DNA of 10,723 nucleotides from Acanthamoeba lenticulata (GCA_002179805.1 NAVB01004043.1:1-10723), one strand, 5' to 3'. Shown: positions 1 through 7,394, counted from the first letter of the stretch. Program-made: numbers and translations. Notes: a model not told the origin generated them from the sequence alone.

Positions 1-1912
1 TTGACGCTGACGGCATGATGATGATGATGACTACAGCGATGGCGGCCAACCACAAGAAGCTGACAGAGGAGGCCCGCGCCGAGGCCGAGCGCTCCACGGA
101 CCCCGCCCGCAAGCGTCAGCTGCTGGAGATGGTCTCCGAACTCGACAACCTCCTCCCGCGCCAAGTCATTGCCGTAAAAGGTACGCCTTTTTATATGTTC
201 AATTCGATTATTCTATATATTTTATGTTTCTTCGTTTGCTGACGTCATGCTCGGTTGCTCGGCCGTGTGCCAGAATCCCTGCAAAATCCGGGCAACGAGG
301 AGAAGCTGGACGCGCTCGAGCGGACGCTCGCGGGCTCCCGATCGGCGATCGCCAACCTTCAGGACGCGCTGCACCCGACCCTGGCCACGGCGACCGACCG
401 CGCGGCCATGCGCGACATGGCCGAGCTCACCGTGCTCCAGGCCCTCGCCCGGCGCGGCGACAAGCCCGGCGTGGAGACCGCCCTCAACCGCGTCAAGCAC
501 CAGAACGAGGAGCTCAAGAAGATTGCCGCCGAGGTGTGCCTCTTCCTCCTTCTCGCGGCTGGCTCGGATTGGCTAAATACTGAATTATTTTATTTTATTT
601 TTATATTTGTTGGCCACTCGCCGGCAGGCCACGTTGCGGACGCACAGCCCGCAGGACAAGGAGGCCTTGAACGCGGCAATGAACGACCTCGACGCGCTGT
701 TCCTCAACCTCACGCGCGCCTCGCGCGACGCCGCCGCCAGCCCGGCCGACAAGCAGAAGCAACAAGCGCTCGAGGACGCGGCGCATCAGATGAAGCTGGC
801 CGTCGACGTCATCAAGACGGACACCAAGGACAGCGTCCACAAGACCAACTTTGTATCCACTCCCCCCCCCCTCCTCCGCTTCGTTTTCGTTTTTCGTTTT
901 TTGGTGGTCAAACTGACTTTGTTTTTCTTTATTTTGGCGCAGGCGGCGGCGACGGCCATCATCGCGGCAGTGCGGCCGCGCAAGATGGACGCGCGCGGCC
1001 TGCTCGACGCGGCCAACGCGCTGGCCAACCACTTGAACGCTCTCGCCTCAGACGTCAGCGTCCAGGCCTACAAGAACCGCGACACGGCGACAGGCAAGGC
1101 CGCGGCGGCGTTCGACCTCGACTCGCTCCTGCGCGACCTCGATCGGGTCGCCAGCGAGAGCCTCAATAAGTCGGCGGCCGCCACCGGCCCGGCGCCCTCG
1201 ATGAGCGCGCTTATCGGCGACCTCGAGGAGCTCGCCCTGGCGTCGGTCCCCAAGGGCACCTCGCTCGAGGCCTGCATCAACCAAGTCGCCGAGAACCTCC
1301 AGAAGGTTCGTCCTGGCCCCCACCGCACACACGCGACCGCACACACGCACACCGCGCTCAGACAATTGTGGCTGTGTTTTTTGGGCTCACACGCGCAGCA
1401 CGCGTTGCCACGCGCATGGGATCGACAGAGGTCGCGCGCGACTGGCGGCGAGGCGACGACGGGCCGACACACGGCCAACATCGGCAACGAGCTCGCCAAG
1501 CTGGCCGACGCCTGCAAGGGCGGCCACCGTCAGCAGTTCCTCATCTCGGCCCGCGCCATCTCCACCTTTGTCCGCGCGCTCTCCGTCGGTGCGTGCCAGC
1601 ACCGTGTGTCGCGCGCGCGCGTGTGTTGTGTGCGTGTGTGCTCACGGCCGGAGGTCGACAGACGTCAAGGGGATGGCCGACAGGTGTCCGGACCCGGAGC
1701 TGAAGGAACGGTTAATGAAGAGCATGCAGGCGCTGCAAAACTACTCGATCCAGCTCAAGATTCTCGCGTCGGTCAAGGCCGCCTCGACCACGCCCGACCC
1801 CGATGCCGAGCAGCAGCTGGCGATCCTCACCCAGAACCTGGGCCACATGCTCACCAGCACCATCTCCGCGGTCAACGTGGCTCACCTCAAGTACCACGTT
1901 GGCACCGTGTGA
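1..1912 (+). CDS. Talin/vinculin/alpha-catenin-like helical bundle protein, C-terminal part (5' end outside the window)
   Basis: Proposed exons are 37-180 (possibly open from base 1), 274-533, 628-852, 943-1305, 1399 or 1429-1588, and 1662-1912, ending in TGA at 1910-1912. Every join keeps frame across GT-AG introns of 73-123 nt. The translation is almost wholly predicted helix, rich in Ala, Leu, Lys and Glu, with segments such as DPARKRQLLEMVSELDNLLP and NALANHLNALASDVSVQ. Together with the spacing of proline-asparagine breaks, this resembles the repeated four- and five-helix bundles of the talin rod, vinculin and alpha-catenin, which link actin to membranes. I see no C-terminal I/LWEQ actin-binding module, and no FERM region lies inside the window. 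The fifth exon has two equally frame-compatible acceptors, after 1398 and after 1428. A run of five ATG codons at 15-29 could be a coding start, but AG at 35-36 with exon from 37 suits an internal exon better. The superfamily call is inference from composition and pattern; the exact family is uncertain. Confidence 0.6.
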
Positions 1913-1943
1913 AACTTTATGAATTAGTATGTACCAAGATAAT

Positions 1944-1949
1944 AATAAA
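1944..1949 (+). promoter_or_regulatory. Poly(A) signal AATAAA of the helical-bundle gene
   Basis: A canonical AATAAA lies 32 bases after the stop codon and is followed at 1954-1970 by a GT-rich stretch typical of a downstream cleavage element. It fits the 3' end of the upstream plus-strand transcript. Confidence 0.6.
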
Positions 1950-1970
1950 TGAGTATGTTTGTTGTTGTGT

Positions 1971-2194
1971 ATTCCTTCCCCATCACCCAGCTCAAGATCA
2001 GTGTCGTTTGTGGCTGCACTGATGTGTTGGGTGGCAAGAGACCTTGTGCTGATTGTCCCAGGAATCATCTGCTCGCGCGATGGGCATTCCACGCCGCCAG
2101 TAATAGACTTCGCCCGTGGGGCAAACAGCAAAAAAGAGAAGGGATGGTGGTCGCGTCAGGTGCCTCGGGAGCTTGAAGGCTTTGCCACTTACTC
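1971..2194. other. Intergenic stretch between the bundle-protein gene and the tRNA locus
   Basis: I see no credible gene here. Open frames on both strands are short and lack family resemblance. The only useful element is a T6 run on the minus strand at 2130-2135, listed separately. Confidence 0.5.
2130..2135 (-). terminator. Possible RNA polymerase III terminator (T6 on the minus strand)
   Basis: The minus strand reads six T residues here, 88 nt beyond the anticodon arm of the rearranged tRNA-Leu sequence. It is the first run of at least five T in that direction, so a pol III transcript of the locus would probably end here and carry a long 3' trailer. Confidence 0.4.
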
Positions 2195-2323
2195 ACACAG
2201 ACTACGCCAGTTTCGAAGTAAATTTGAATCCTAAGTTCAACGCCTTAGACCACTCGGCCACGCCTCCTTGGGTTTGGAGGCGGCGGGATTCGAACCCGCG
2301 AGTTCATTTTAGGCGGCCTGTGC
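2195..2323 (-). other. Predicted precursor termini pairing around the permuted tRNA
   Basis: Sequence before the T arm pairs in nested order with sequence after the anticodon arm. The blocks are 2318-2323 with 2195-2200 (six base pairs, one of them G-T), 2312-2315 with 2205-2208 (GGCG/CGCC) and 2308-2311 with 2219-2222 (TTTA/TAAA). Internal loops and a ten-base bulge (2209-2218) separate them. In known permuted tRNAs the precursor ends pair to form the splicing-endonuclease substrate. Here the pairing is suggestive, but it is not a strict bulge-helix-bulge. Confidence 0.4.
2224..2299 (-). tRNA. Candidate circularly permuted tRNA-Leu(UAG) gene: 3' part precedes 5' part
   Basis: Read on the minus strand, the first element is a T arm at 2299-2283 (stem GCGGG/CCCGC, loop TTCGAAT). 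The 3' acceptor strand CGCCTCC (2282-2276) and discriminator A (2275) follow. After seven bases (2274-2268) comes GGAGGCG (2267-2261), which pairs over all seven bases with the 3' acceptor strand. It leads into a leucine/serine-type D arm (GGCCGAGTGGTCTAAGGC) and an anticodon arm at 2240-2224, with stem TTGAA/TTCAA and loop CTTAGGA, anticodon UAG at 2233-2231. No 5' half precedes the T arm and no T arm follows the anticodon arm, so the pieces explain each other only if the gene is permuted. Permuted tRNA genes are known in red and green algae and some archaea, where a circular precursor is processed. The variable arm and splice points could not be placed. A broken or rearranged pseudogene is the main alternative. 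Confidence 0.6.
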
Positions 2324-2383
2324 GACGGGCAGATGAGACACCTCGACTAAGCACCACACCCAATAAAGAAGCAGAATGCGTGG

Positions 2384-2402
2384 CTCACCCTTGTTGGGTG
2401 AG
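2384..2402. repeat. Perfect inverted repeat CTCACCC/GGGTGAG
   Basis: The arms are 2384-2390 and 2396-2402, with loop TTGTT. It lies about 60 bases upstream, in minus-strand sense, of the paired precursor leader of the tRNA locus. Function is unknown; it could be chance. Confidence 0.5.
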
Positions 2403-2432
2403 AGCTCAACACAGCCAGGGGCTGTCCAAAAA

Positions 2433-2461
2433 TGGCGGGAAGCAACAACGTTTTTGGCGCC
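2433..2461. promoter_or_regulatory. Pair of E2F-like sites
   Basis: TGGCGGGAA at 2433-2441 and TTTTTGGCGCC at 2451-2461 both contain the E2F/DP core (TTTSSCGC or its reverse). They lie about ten bases apart. No recognised start codon lies close by, so the gene they would serve is unclear. Confidence 0.3.
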
Positions 2462-2731
2462 GTTTCTTCGGGGCAACGAATCGGCGCAAGAGATTCGCGA
2501 TGGTGGTGGTAAGGGCCAAGGAAGGTGGCGCTGTGACGTTTAATGATTACATGGCGCTTGTTTGTACAAATTGATCCGGGAAAGGGTAGAAGTAGTTGAT
2601 GGCGGGTTCTTGATCGTCCGATCGCGTCTGTAGTCTCGTGTTCTATGTACATCGCTCTGGCATTTACAAACGACTGCGGTCGAAGATGGTTGAACTCGCA
2701 GCAAGGTACTCGTAGGCGTGGTCGGTTGACT

Positions 2732-3199
2732 TCACTCCTCCTTCCTGTGCATTTTATCGCTGTCGTAGCATCGGTCGTCTTCCTCGTGGGTCAGGCCGGG
2801 TACTAACTGCTTGCAATCAGCTGACACAACGCCTGACGCGCGAAGTTGATCAACGACGTCGGCAACCTTGGGTTCATCATCTTCACATCCGCTGAACGAG
2901 AGGCGACGAGCAAGCTTCTTTTTCGCGCGCTGATGGAAGCTTTGAGGCCCCAGCTCGTTAATGTTGATCGTTGATGGCTGGTGTTGAGCAGCTTTCGGGT
3001 TGTCGCCATCGTTGCTAGCCTCGAAGGTGTGGCGAGCCCTCTTCTTGTTGATCTTCTCGAGGAGGTACTGCTCCTTCGCATTAGGCGGTCCCCTTTGTAC
3101 GTGCTCGCTATAGCGCTCGTGCGCACGCGGCGGAGTAGAGGGTCTCGGCGGCGACCCCGGCGGGGTAGTCGTCGTCGCGGGCAGAGTAGAATGGTGCAT
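2732..3199 (-). CDS. Small basic disordered protein with CDK-type sites and a possible cyclin-docking motif
   Basis: This is an uninterrupted 155-codon frame from ATG at 3199 to TGA at 2732-2734. I do not recognise the family. The N-terminus is Pro/Thr/Ser-rich and includes SPPR (residues 16-19) and TPPR (22-25), both matching the full CDK consensus S/T-P-x-K/R. A charged central part follows, with basic clusters near residues 47-56 and 91-99 that could be nuclear localisation signals. Residues 98-102, RRLSF, fit the RxLxF cyclin-docking pattern seen in CDK substrates and inhibitors. The C-terminus is acidic and charged. An excellent E2F-type site lies about 220 bp upstream. Together these features suggest a nuclear cell-cycle protein, by inference only. 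The other two minus-strand frames stay open upstream to about 3338 and 3366 but lack an ATG, so an extra spliced 5' exon cannot be excluded. Confidence 0.5.
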   Translation of the reverse strand: MHHSTLPATTTTPPGSPPRPSTPPRAHERYSEHVQRGPPNAKEQYLLEKINKKRARHTFEASNDGDNPKAAQHQPSTININELGPQSFHQRAKKKLARRLSFSGCEDDEPKVADVVDQLRASGVVSADCKQLVPGLTHEEDDRCYDSDKMHRKEE

Positions 3200-3417
3200 G
3201 GAGCGATCTCTTGATCTTGGTACCGAGGGCCAGAGGGCGGGAACGAGAGACGTTCGGTAGACGTTGGCTTGGAATGTGGGGAATGACTTGAACTGGTCGC
3301 TGGCTGGCTTGAAAAGCGGGCAAGTGGCGCTTTGCCAATGAAAAATGGTTTCCCGGAAGAAGTCAAATCATCCGCTGGTCTTTTTGCCTAGCGGCTTCTG
3401 CCCAATGAAGCCCGCGC
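3200..3417 (-). promoter_or_regulatory. Probable 5' region of the small minus-strand gene
   Basis: This stretch separates the ATG at 3199 from the E2F-type site. On the minus strand the only other ATG (3371) is followed at once by a stop. I see no clear TATA box. The region is therefore best read as 5' untranslated sequence and core promoter, possibly with a non-coding exon. Confidence 0.35.
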
Positions 3418-3432
3418 TTTTTGGCGGGAAAA
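3418..3432. promoter_or_regulatory. E2F/DP binding site
   Basis: TTTTTGGCGGGAAAA matches the full E2F consensus TTTSSCGSSAAA on both sides of the GC core. It lies 219 bp upstream of the start codon of the minus-strand small gene. In animals, plants and amoebae such sites drive G1/S genes. The sequence match is direct; regulation of this gene is inferred. Confidence 0.55.
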
Positions 3433-3782
3433 CGTTGACCAAGGACGCCGTGGACTGCAACTTGACGACCACGGCCACCGTCAGCTAACAACTTTCTGGG
3501 TTGCGGGCACCAACTGGTAGGCACCTAACACACGCACCTCGAACTCGCGGCTCAGTACTACGGTAAGCTCGCGCCAACTAAAGAGTTGCGGGGAGCGACC
3601 ACTTATGCGGGCGAGCCAACTCTTGGCAATGATGCGCCATGCCTTCGGTCTCCAGCCGTTCGGCGCCAGTCCCGCCAGCGGCGCGTGACGCCAAGCTGCA
3701 GGCTTTGCACCACGACCGACTGGAGTTTATACGCTAAGGGAGAAAAGTCCGTGTCACTTAATTTTCATTCTGGAATCAGGCA
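3433..3782. other. Intergenic stretch between the E2F site and tRNA-Thr
   Basis: I see no gene, tRNA or 5S-like sequence here. Open frames are short and without family resemblance. Part of it may be a promoter for the minus-strand gene or upstream sequence for tRNA-Thr. Confidence 0.5.
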
Positions 3783-3854
3783 GGCTCTTTGGCGTAGTGG
3801 TAGCGCGTCGCTCTCGTAAAGCGAAGGTCGAGGGTTCGATCCCCTCAAGAGCCT
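3783..3854 (+). tRNA. tRNA-Thr(CGU)
   Basis: This is a complete 72-nt cloverleaf without intron. The acceptor pair GGCTCTT/AAGAGCC is fully complementary. The D arm GCGT-AGTGGTA-GCGC, anticodon stem TCGCT/AGCGA and T arm GAGGG-TTCGATC-CCCTC are all canonical. The anticodon loop CTCGTAA gives CGU, which reads the threonine codon ACG. The discriminator is T and CCA is not encoded, as expected for a eukaryotic nuclear tRNA. A box and B box consensus sequences lie in the D and T arms, so it is transcribed by pol III from internal promoters. It sits only 57 bases before the F-box gene start. Confidence 0.95.
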
Positions 3855-3859
3855 GTGTC

Positions 3860-3865
3860 TTTTTT
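3860..3865 (+). terminator. Pol III terminator of tRNA-Thr
   Basis: A T6 run starts six bases after the tRNA 3' end, with a second T7 run at 3886-3892 as backup. Both lie in the 57-bp gap before the F-box gene start. Confidence 0.8.
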
Positions 3866-3911
3866 GTTGCGCCCGAGAGATTGTCTTTTTTTGTCCGATA
3901 CTTCAACCTGC

Positions 3912-5982
3912 ATGCAAGAGGAAGTGCTTCTGCGCCTTTCTGCCCTGCATGAGCAGTTGCAGGAGCTGCGAGCTTTAATGGATCTCTCATCTCTCACACC
4001 AACACAATTCCCACAATTGCCGCACAAGCGTAAAGTAGGAGCGTTAGATGAAGGGTGTCGTAGCGCACCCAACTCACAGCACAACCAGCGCCGCCAAAAA
4101 TGCGCGGGTGGCTGGCCGGAGTCCCTTGTTGCCACCGACGACGATGGGTTGGCCATGCTCCCGCCCGAGATTTGGACGCACATCTTGGGCTACCTCAATC
4201 AGTGTGAACGACTGGCGGACCCTCTGACCAGACCCGCTTCAGTTGGTGAAGCGGCCAGTGCCACGCACCATCCCCAGCCAGAAAGGCACACTTCCTCTGA
4301 GGCGAGCCAAGACGAAAGTCAGGAGCAGCCGGTGCATGGCCTCGCCGTGCCGCAGCCCATCACCGACGCGCTAGCTACGTTTGCAGGCCAAAGGTCGACA
4401 GGCGCCAGCAACAACGTCTTCTCAGGCCCGCTAGGCCCTGCCACCCTCGTGTGTCGCCTGTGGCGCAAGGTCATCGGCCCCTTCATCATCGTCCGCTCGC
4501 ATGCGTCTTCCTGGCCTGACGTCGGCGTGATCACCAGATCGGGCTGGCTCAGGTGACGCATTGTCGGCTGGACTCGCGGAAGCACAAGCAGCACCTGCGC
4601 CTCGCGCTGCCCTTCCTGGCCGCCAACTGCGCCAACTTGCGCGTCCTCAACCTCAGCTACTGCCGGTGCCGCCCTGCTGCCCTCCTGCCCACACACCACA
4701 ACCTTGAGTCTCGAGTATCTGATCCCCTCACAGAGTCGTTGACGAGATGGTCCGCCACCTGCCGCGTTCCCTCGTTCGTCTTGACCTCTCCGGCACGCAG
4801 ATCACAGGCACGCCAGCATATAAATATTTATTTATTTGATTTTTCTTTCAATTTAATATTTATGAAATTCAATTTATTTTGGTTTATTCCAATTATTGAG
4901 GAAATAACAATAATTTACAGACGCGTGCATCGAATATCTACCGCTGACGCTACAGGACCTAAGCCTGAGCGACACCAACATCACCAACGCGGTGCGCTCG
5001 ATGCCGCCCGCCACAGATGGGGCTTCATGATGATCATCCCTTTGGCTCACGCTCGCACGGTATTTGTCGACACAGGGCATTGACGACGTCCCGCCGCGCA
5101 TCGAAGCCCTCGCGCTCGACTACACGATGATCAGCATCGACAAGGAGGCCACCGTGCTCGAGCAGTACTCATGCCTCCGGGCCCTCTCGCTCTCGGCGTC
5201 CGAGTACGTCGCCCGTCCGCAACCGCTCGTCTGCCCTGTGCTTGCTCTGACGTCAGCCATTCGCCTCAAGGGGAGTGACGGACAAGGGCGTGGGCGTGCT
5301 GCCGAGCCAGCTCGAGGAGCTCTGCCTGTCATCGTCGGGCACGCTGGACGATTACCACCAGTTTGGGGACGACGCCTTTTGCTACTTTGCGGCGCGCTAC
5401 CCGCGCCTGGTGTGGCTCCGCCTGGACGACGTCGACATCGGCGCGCCGGGCATGCACGAGCTTTACCGCTGCACGGCCCTTCGGCAGCTGCAGCTGGCCT
5501 ACTGCTCCTACATCGCCGACGCCGACCTGCGCCACCTCCCGCCCAACCTTGTCTCACTCGAGGTCTCACTCCGCCCCCGCGCACACATACACCGCACACG
5601 CGCGTGCGTGCCACCAATGGCTGATCCGCGTGCGTGTGCGGCGGCGCGCAGTTGAACCACTTGCGGCACGTCGAGGGCGAAGGCCTTCGCCACCTGCCGG
5701 CCTCGCTCGAGTGGTACGGCCTGGCCTTGCGTCCCCATTGGACATCGGTTGATCGCTGACCGCTTACACACGCGCATCAGCCTGTGCCTGCAGCAAATGC
5801 AGCACTTGTCGGTGGAGACGATCGCGGGCAACCTGCCCCGCGGCCTCAAGACGCTGGTCCTCGAGGCCGCGTCCGGCGGCTGGATGGACGCACTCCGCAA
5901 GCTCGTCCCCGACCATGTCGTCATCACCACCGCCAGCAGCGCTGCTGTAGTCATGACAGCCGACGGCTCTGTGCGGCGCTAA
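3912..5982 (+). CDS. F-box and leucine-rich-repeat protein
   Basis: Proposed exons are 3912-4469, 4538-4665, 4734-4807, 4921-4991, 5076-5203, 5271-5562, 5652-5713 and 5781-5982. They total 1515 nt (504 aa) and every join keeps frame. The F-box starts near residue 83 (LPPEIWTHILGYL) and ends with LVCRLWRK. It is followed by irregular leucine-rich repeats such as NLRVLNLSYCR, SLVRLDLSGTQITDACIEYL, NAGIDDVPPRIEALALDY and GLKTLVLEAA. F-box/LRR proteins bind Skp1 through the F-box and present substrates held by the LRRs to a Cullin-RING ubiquitin ligase. About 74 residues separate the two halves of the F-box, a large insertion. A 222-nt in-frame segment (4204-4425) with GT/AG ends may really be an intron; removing it restores normal F-box spacing and gives 430 aa. 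The 4808-4920 intron has a GC donor. The 5714 donor could instead be 5711. The substrate is unknown. Confidence 0.85.
4808..4920 (+). other. GC-AG intron in the F-box/LRR gene
   Basis: No GT occurs in the 40 bases after the coding LRR sequence, yet the frame must join to 4921. The junction AG|GCACG...TTACAG gives a perfect repeat, TQITDACIEYLP, so a GC donor is required. The 113-nt intron is strongly AT-rich, unlike the flanking exons. Confidence 0.7.
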
Positions 5983-6170
5983 AGCCGTTCTTGTGCTGTT
6001 GTTGGAATGTCACAAATGCTACAACATCTTGTCCTGGCTGGCCGGCGACGAAGCCTCGAGCTTCGACGTTTGGTGCGCAAACGCTGAACGATGCGATGGC
6101 GATGACCACAGCAGTGGTGAACATCTTGTCTGTTGCAAATGATGTTGGAGAGAATTGGCTTTCAGCTGGT
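5983..6170. other. Short gap between convergent genes
   Basis: The F-box gene ends at 5982 and the ParB-like gene ends at 6171 on the opposite strand. The 188 bases between must hold both 3' ends. I see no AATAAA on either strand, so poly(A) signals are variant or the transcripts overlap. Confidence 0.5.
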
Positions 6171-7284
6171 TTAATCAACATAGGACAACTCCATGCGGGC
6201 GACCATCTCTCCAACGCTATCAAACGTGCGCGGCAGCGCATACCGGCGGCGGTTGCTGATGATCCACTCAATCACCTGCAAGCACAAAAAGGAGGTTACA
6301 TACATCATGCACACATGGCCCACATGATCCGGATTGAGGGCTCGACCTCGGCTTCAGGCTGCTTCTTCTTCTTGAGGAGATGGGCGACTTCGTCCTTGAA
6401 AGACCCAAACTCGGGCACGCGCAGCTCCACACGCGGGTCGAACGGGGTCAGAAACCATGTCGCGAAACTCACTACACGCACACCCGCGTACAACAAAAGA
6501 TGATGTCGTGTATGTCGCACAGAGAGCTCAACGAATGCGCACCAGTCTGCACGAACTTGAAGTTGCAGCGCATTGTGCTGCAAGGCGCAAAGCTTAGACT
6601 CCGACGTCATGTCGCTACACACGTTGGCGTGAAGGCCTTGAACATTGTGGAAAGGTGGCGCACGAGTATTCCTCAGGAAGGAGGTGGTCACGCCCACCAA
6701 GATGAATGGCAGCCACTCGATGATGGCCGTCCCACACGTAGAGCCGTTCCTGCATACAAGCGCGTATGTCTGCGTCAGCTGGCCTCGTAGCATTGAGCCG
6801 CCGAGCGTACGTCGGGCAGGAGGGCAAGGATGATGGGAGCCGAGGCCGCGCGCAGCTGCGCCTGTGTTCGTCGATCGTGTCCACCTTCACTACCGCCAGC
6901 TGGGCGCTGAGGCCTGGCCTTTTTCTTTGGATTTATCTTCTTGGCCTTCTTGGCCTTCTTGTTCGCCACTACCTCTTCTGGTGGCTCGCCGTCGTGGGCG
7001 GGCTTTGAGCGGCACTCCAAGGCGTGTTGGAGCATGAAGTCGGGCGCAAACACCCCGCCCTGGCGCACGTAGACCGCCATGGCCACCACCGCTTGCGGGT
7101 CTGCCGCCACAAAGTGAAAGGGGGGGGGGGGAAGGAGCTGACGTCAGCCACAAGAAGATAAGGGCCTCGTGGCCTGCTTGCACCGACCTCGTGGAGCGGC
7201 CTGCGTGACGATGAGCGGTGCCAGTGGCTGCGGAGCGGTCGCCTTGACAGGCTTGGCCGAGAACGGCCGCTCTTCACCGTCCAT
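6171..7284 (-). CDS. ParB/sulfiredoxin-fold domain protein
   Basis: Proposed exons, in coding order, are 7284-7188, 7100-6811, 6749-6664, 6614-6543, 6467-6347 and 6275-6171. They total 771 nt (256 aa), and all joins are frame-consistent. The join 6542/6468 is the least sure. The core reads APIILALLPDERLYVWDGHH followed by RVAA, with DGHHR at residues 136-140. DGHHR matches the conserved D-G-x-H-R motif of the ParB/sulfiredoxin fold, which binds a nucleotide phosphate. ESKLCALQHNALQL and VIEWIISNRRRYALP follow as helical segments. The family includes ParB CTPases, nucleases and sulfiredoxin; which activity applies here is unknown, and no sulfiredoxin catalytic FGGCHR is seen. The N-terminal part carries a lysine-rich run (KKAKKAKKINPKKK) that may be a nuclear signal or part of an in-frame 111-nt intron (6862-6972). 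The gene is divergent from the kinase gene and convergent with the F-box gene. Confidence 0.65.
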
Positions 7285-7394
7285 GGGTGGTGGTTGGTGG
7301 GAAAACAAAGGTTGGTTATTTTCCCTGTTGTGTCCCCAAAGCCTCGGGCAGCACCAAACACAACACAAGTTGTGGCACACAAGAAGACGCCGTG
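7285..7394. promoter_or_regulatory. Putative bidirectional promoter between ParB-like and kinase genes
   Basis: The two start codons face away from each other across only 110 bp, which must hold both 5' untranslated regions and promoters unless one start is wrong. I see no TATA box. An AC-rich segment (7358-7372) next to ACAAGTTGTG stands out. Confidence 0.5.

Larger units (their letters stand above)
2324..2731. other. Intergenic stretch between the tRNA locus and the small minus-strand gene
   Basis: No gene is supported here. It holds a perfect 7-bp inverted repeat with a 5-base loop (2384-2402) and two E2F-like sequences (2433-2461). The remaining open frames on either strand have no recognisable domain and no splice pattern. 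Confidence 0.5.

Noticed and set aside
601..1032. Minus-strand frames opposite GC-rich exons
   Set aside because: These are shadows caused by high GC third positions; the plus-strand exons are supported by splice borders and helical pattern.
1321..1660. CA/GT-rich repeats resembling microsatellites
   Set aside because: They lie within introns of the bundle-protein gene and are short and imperfect.
2160..2267. An intron-containing normal tRNA-Leu starting at 2267
   Set aside because: No T arm or matching 3' acceptor strand occurs downstream on that strand before the T6 run.
2275..2360. An ordinary 86-nt tRNA on the minus strand running from 2360 to 2275
   Set aside because: The length suits a type II tRNA, but the would-be 5' acceptor strand does not pair with CGCCTCC and no D arm or anticodon arm can be formed.
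2116..2574. 152-codon plus-strand frame across the tRNA locus
   Set aside because: It overlaps the tRNA sequence, has no recognisable domain and lacks exon-like composition throughout.
2803..3366. 187-codon minus-strand frame overlapping the small gene
   Set aside because: It begins with TTG rather than ATG, and its downstream half reads as a shifted version of the better-supported 155-codon frame.
7119..7131. Run of G residues
   Set aside because: It is the pyrimidine tract of an intron in the minus-strand ParB-like gene, not a separate element.
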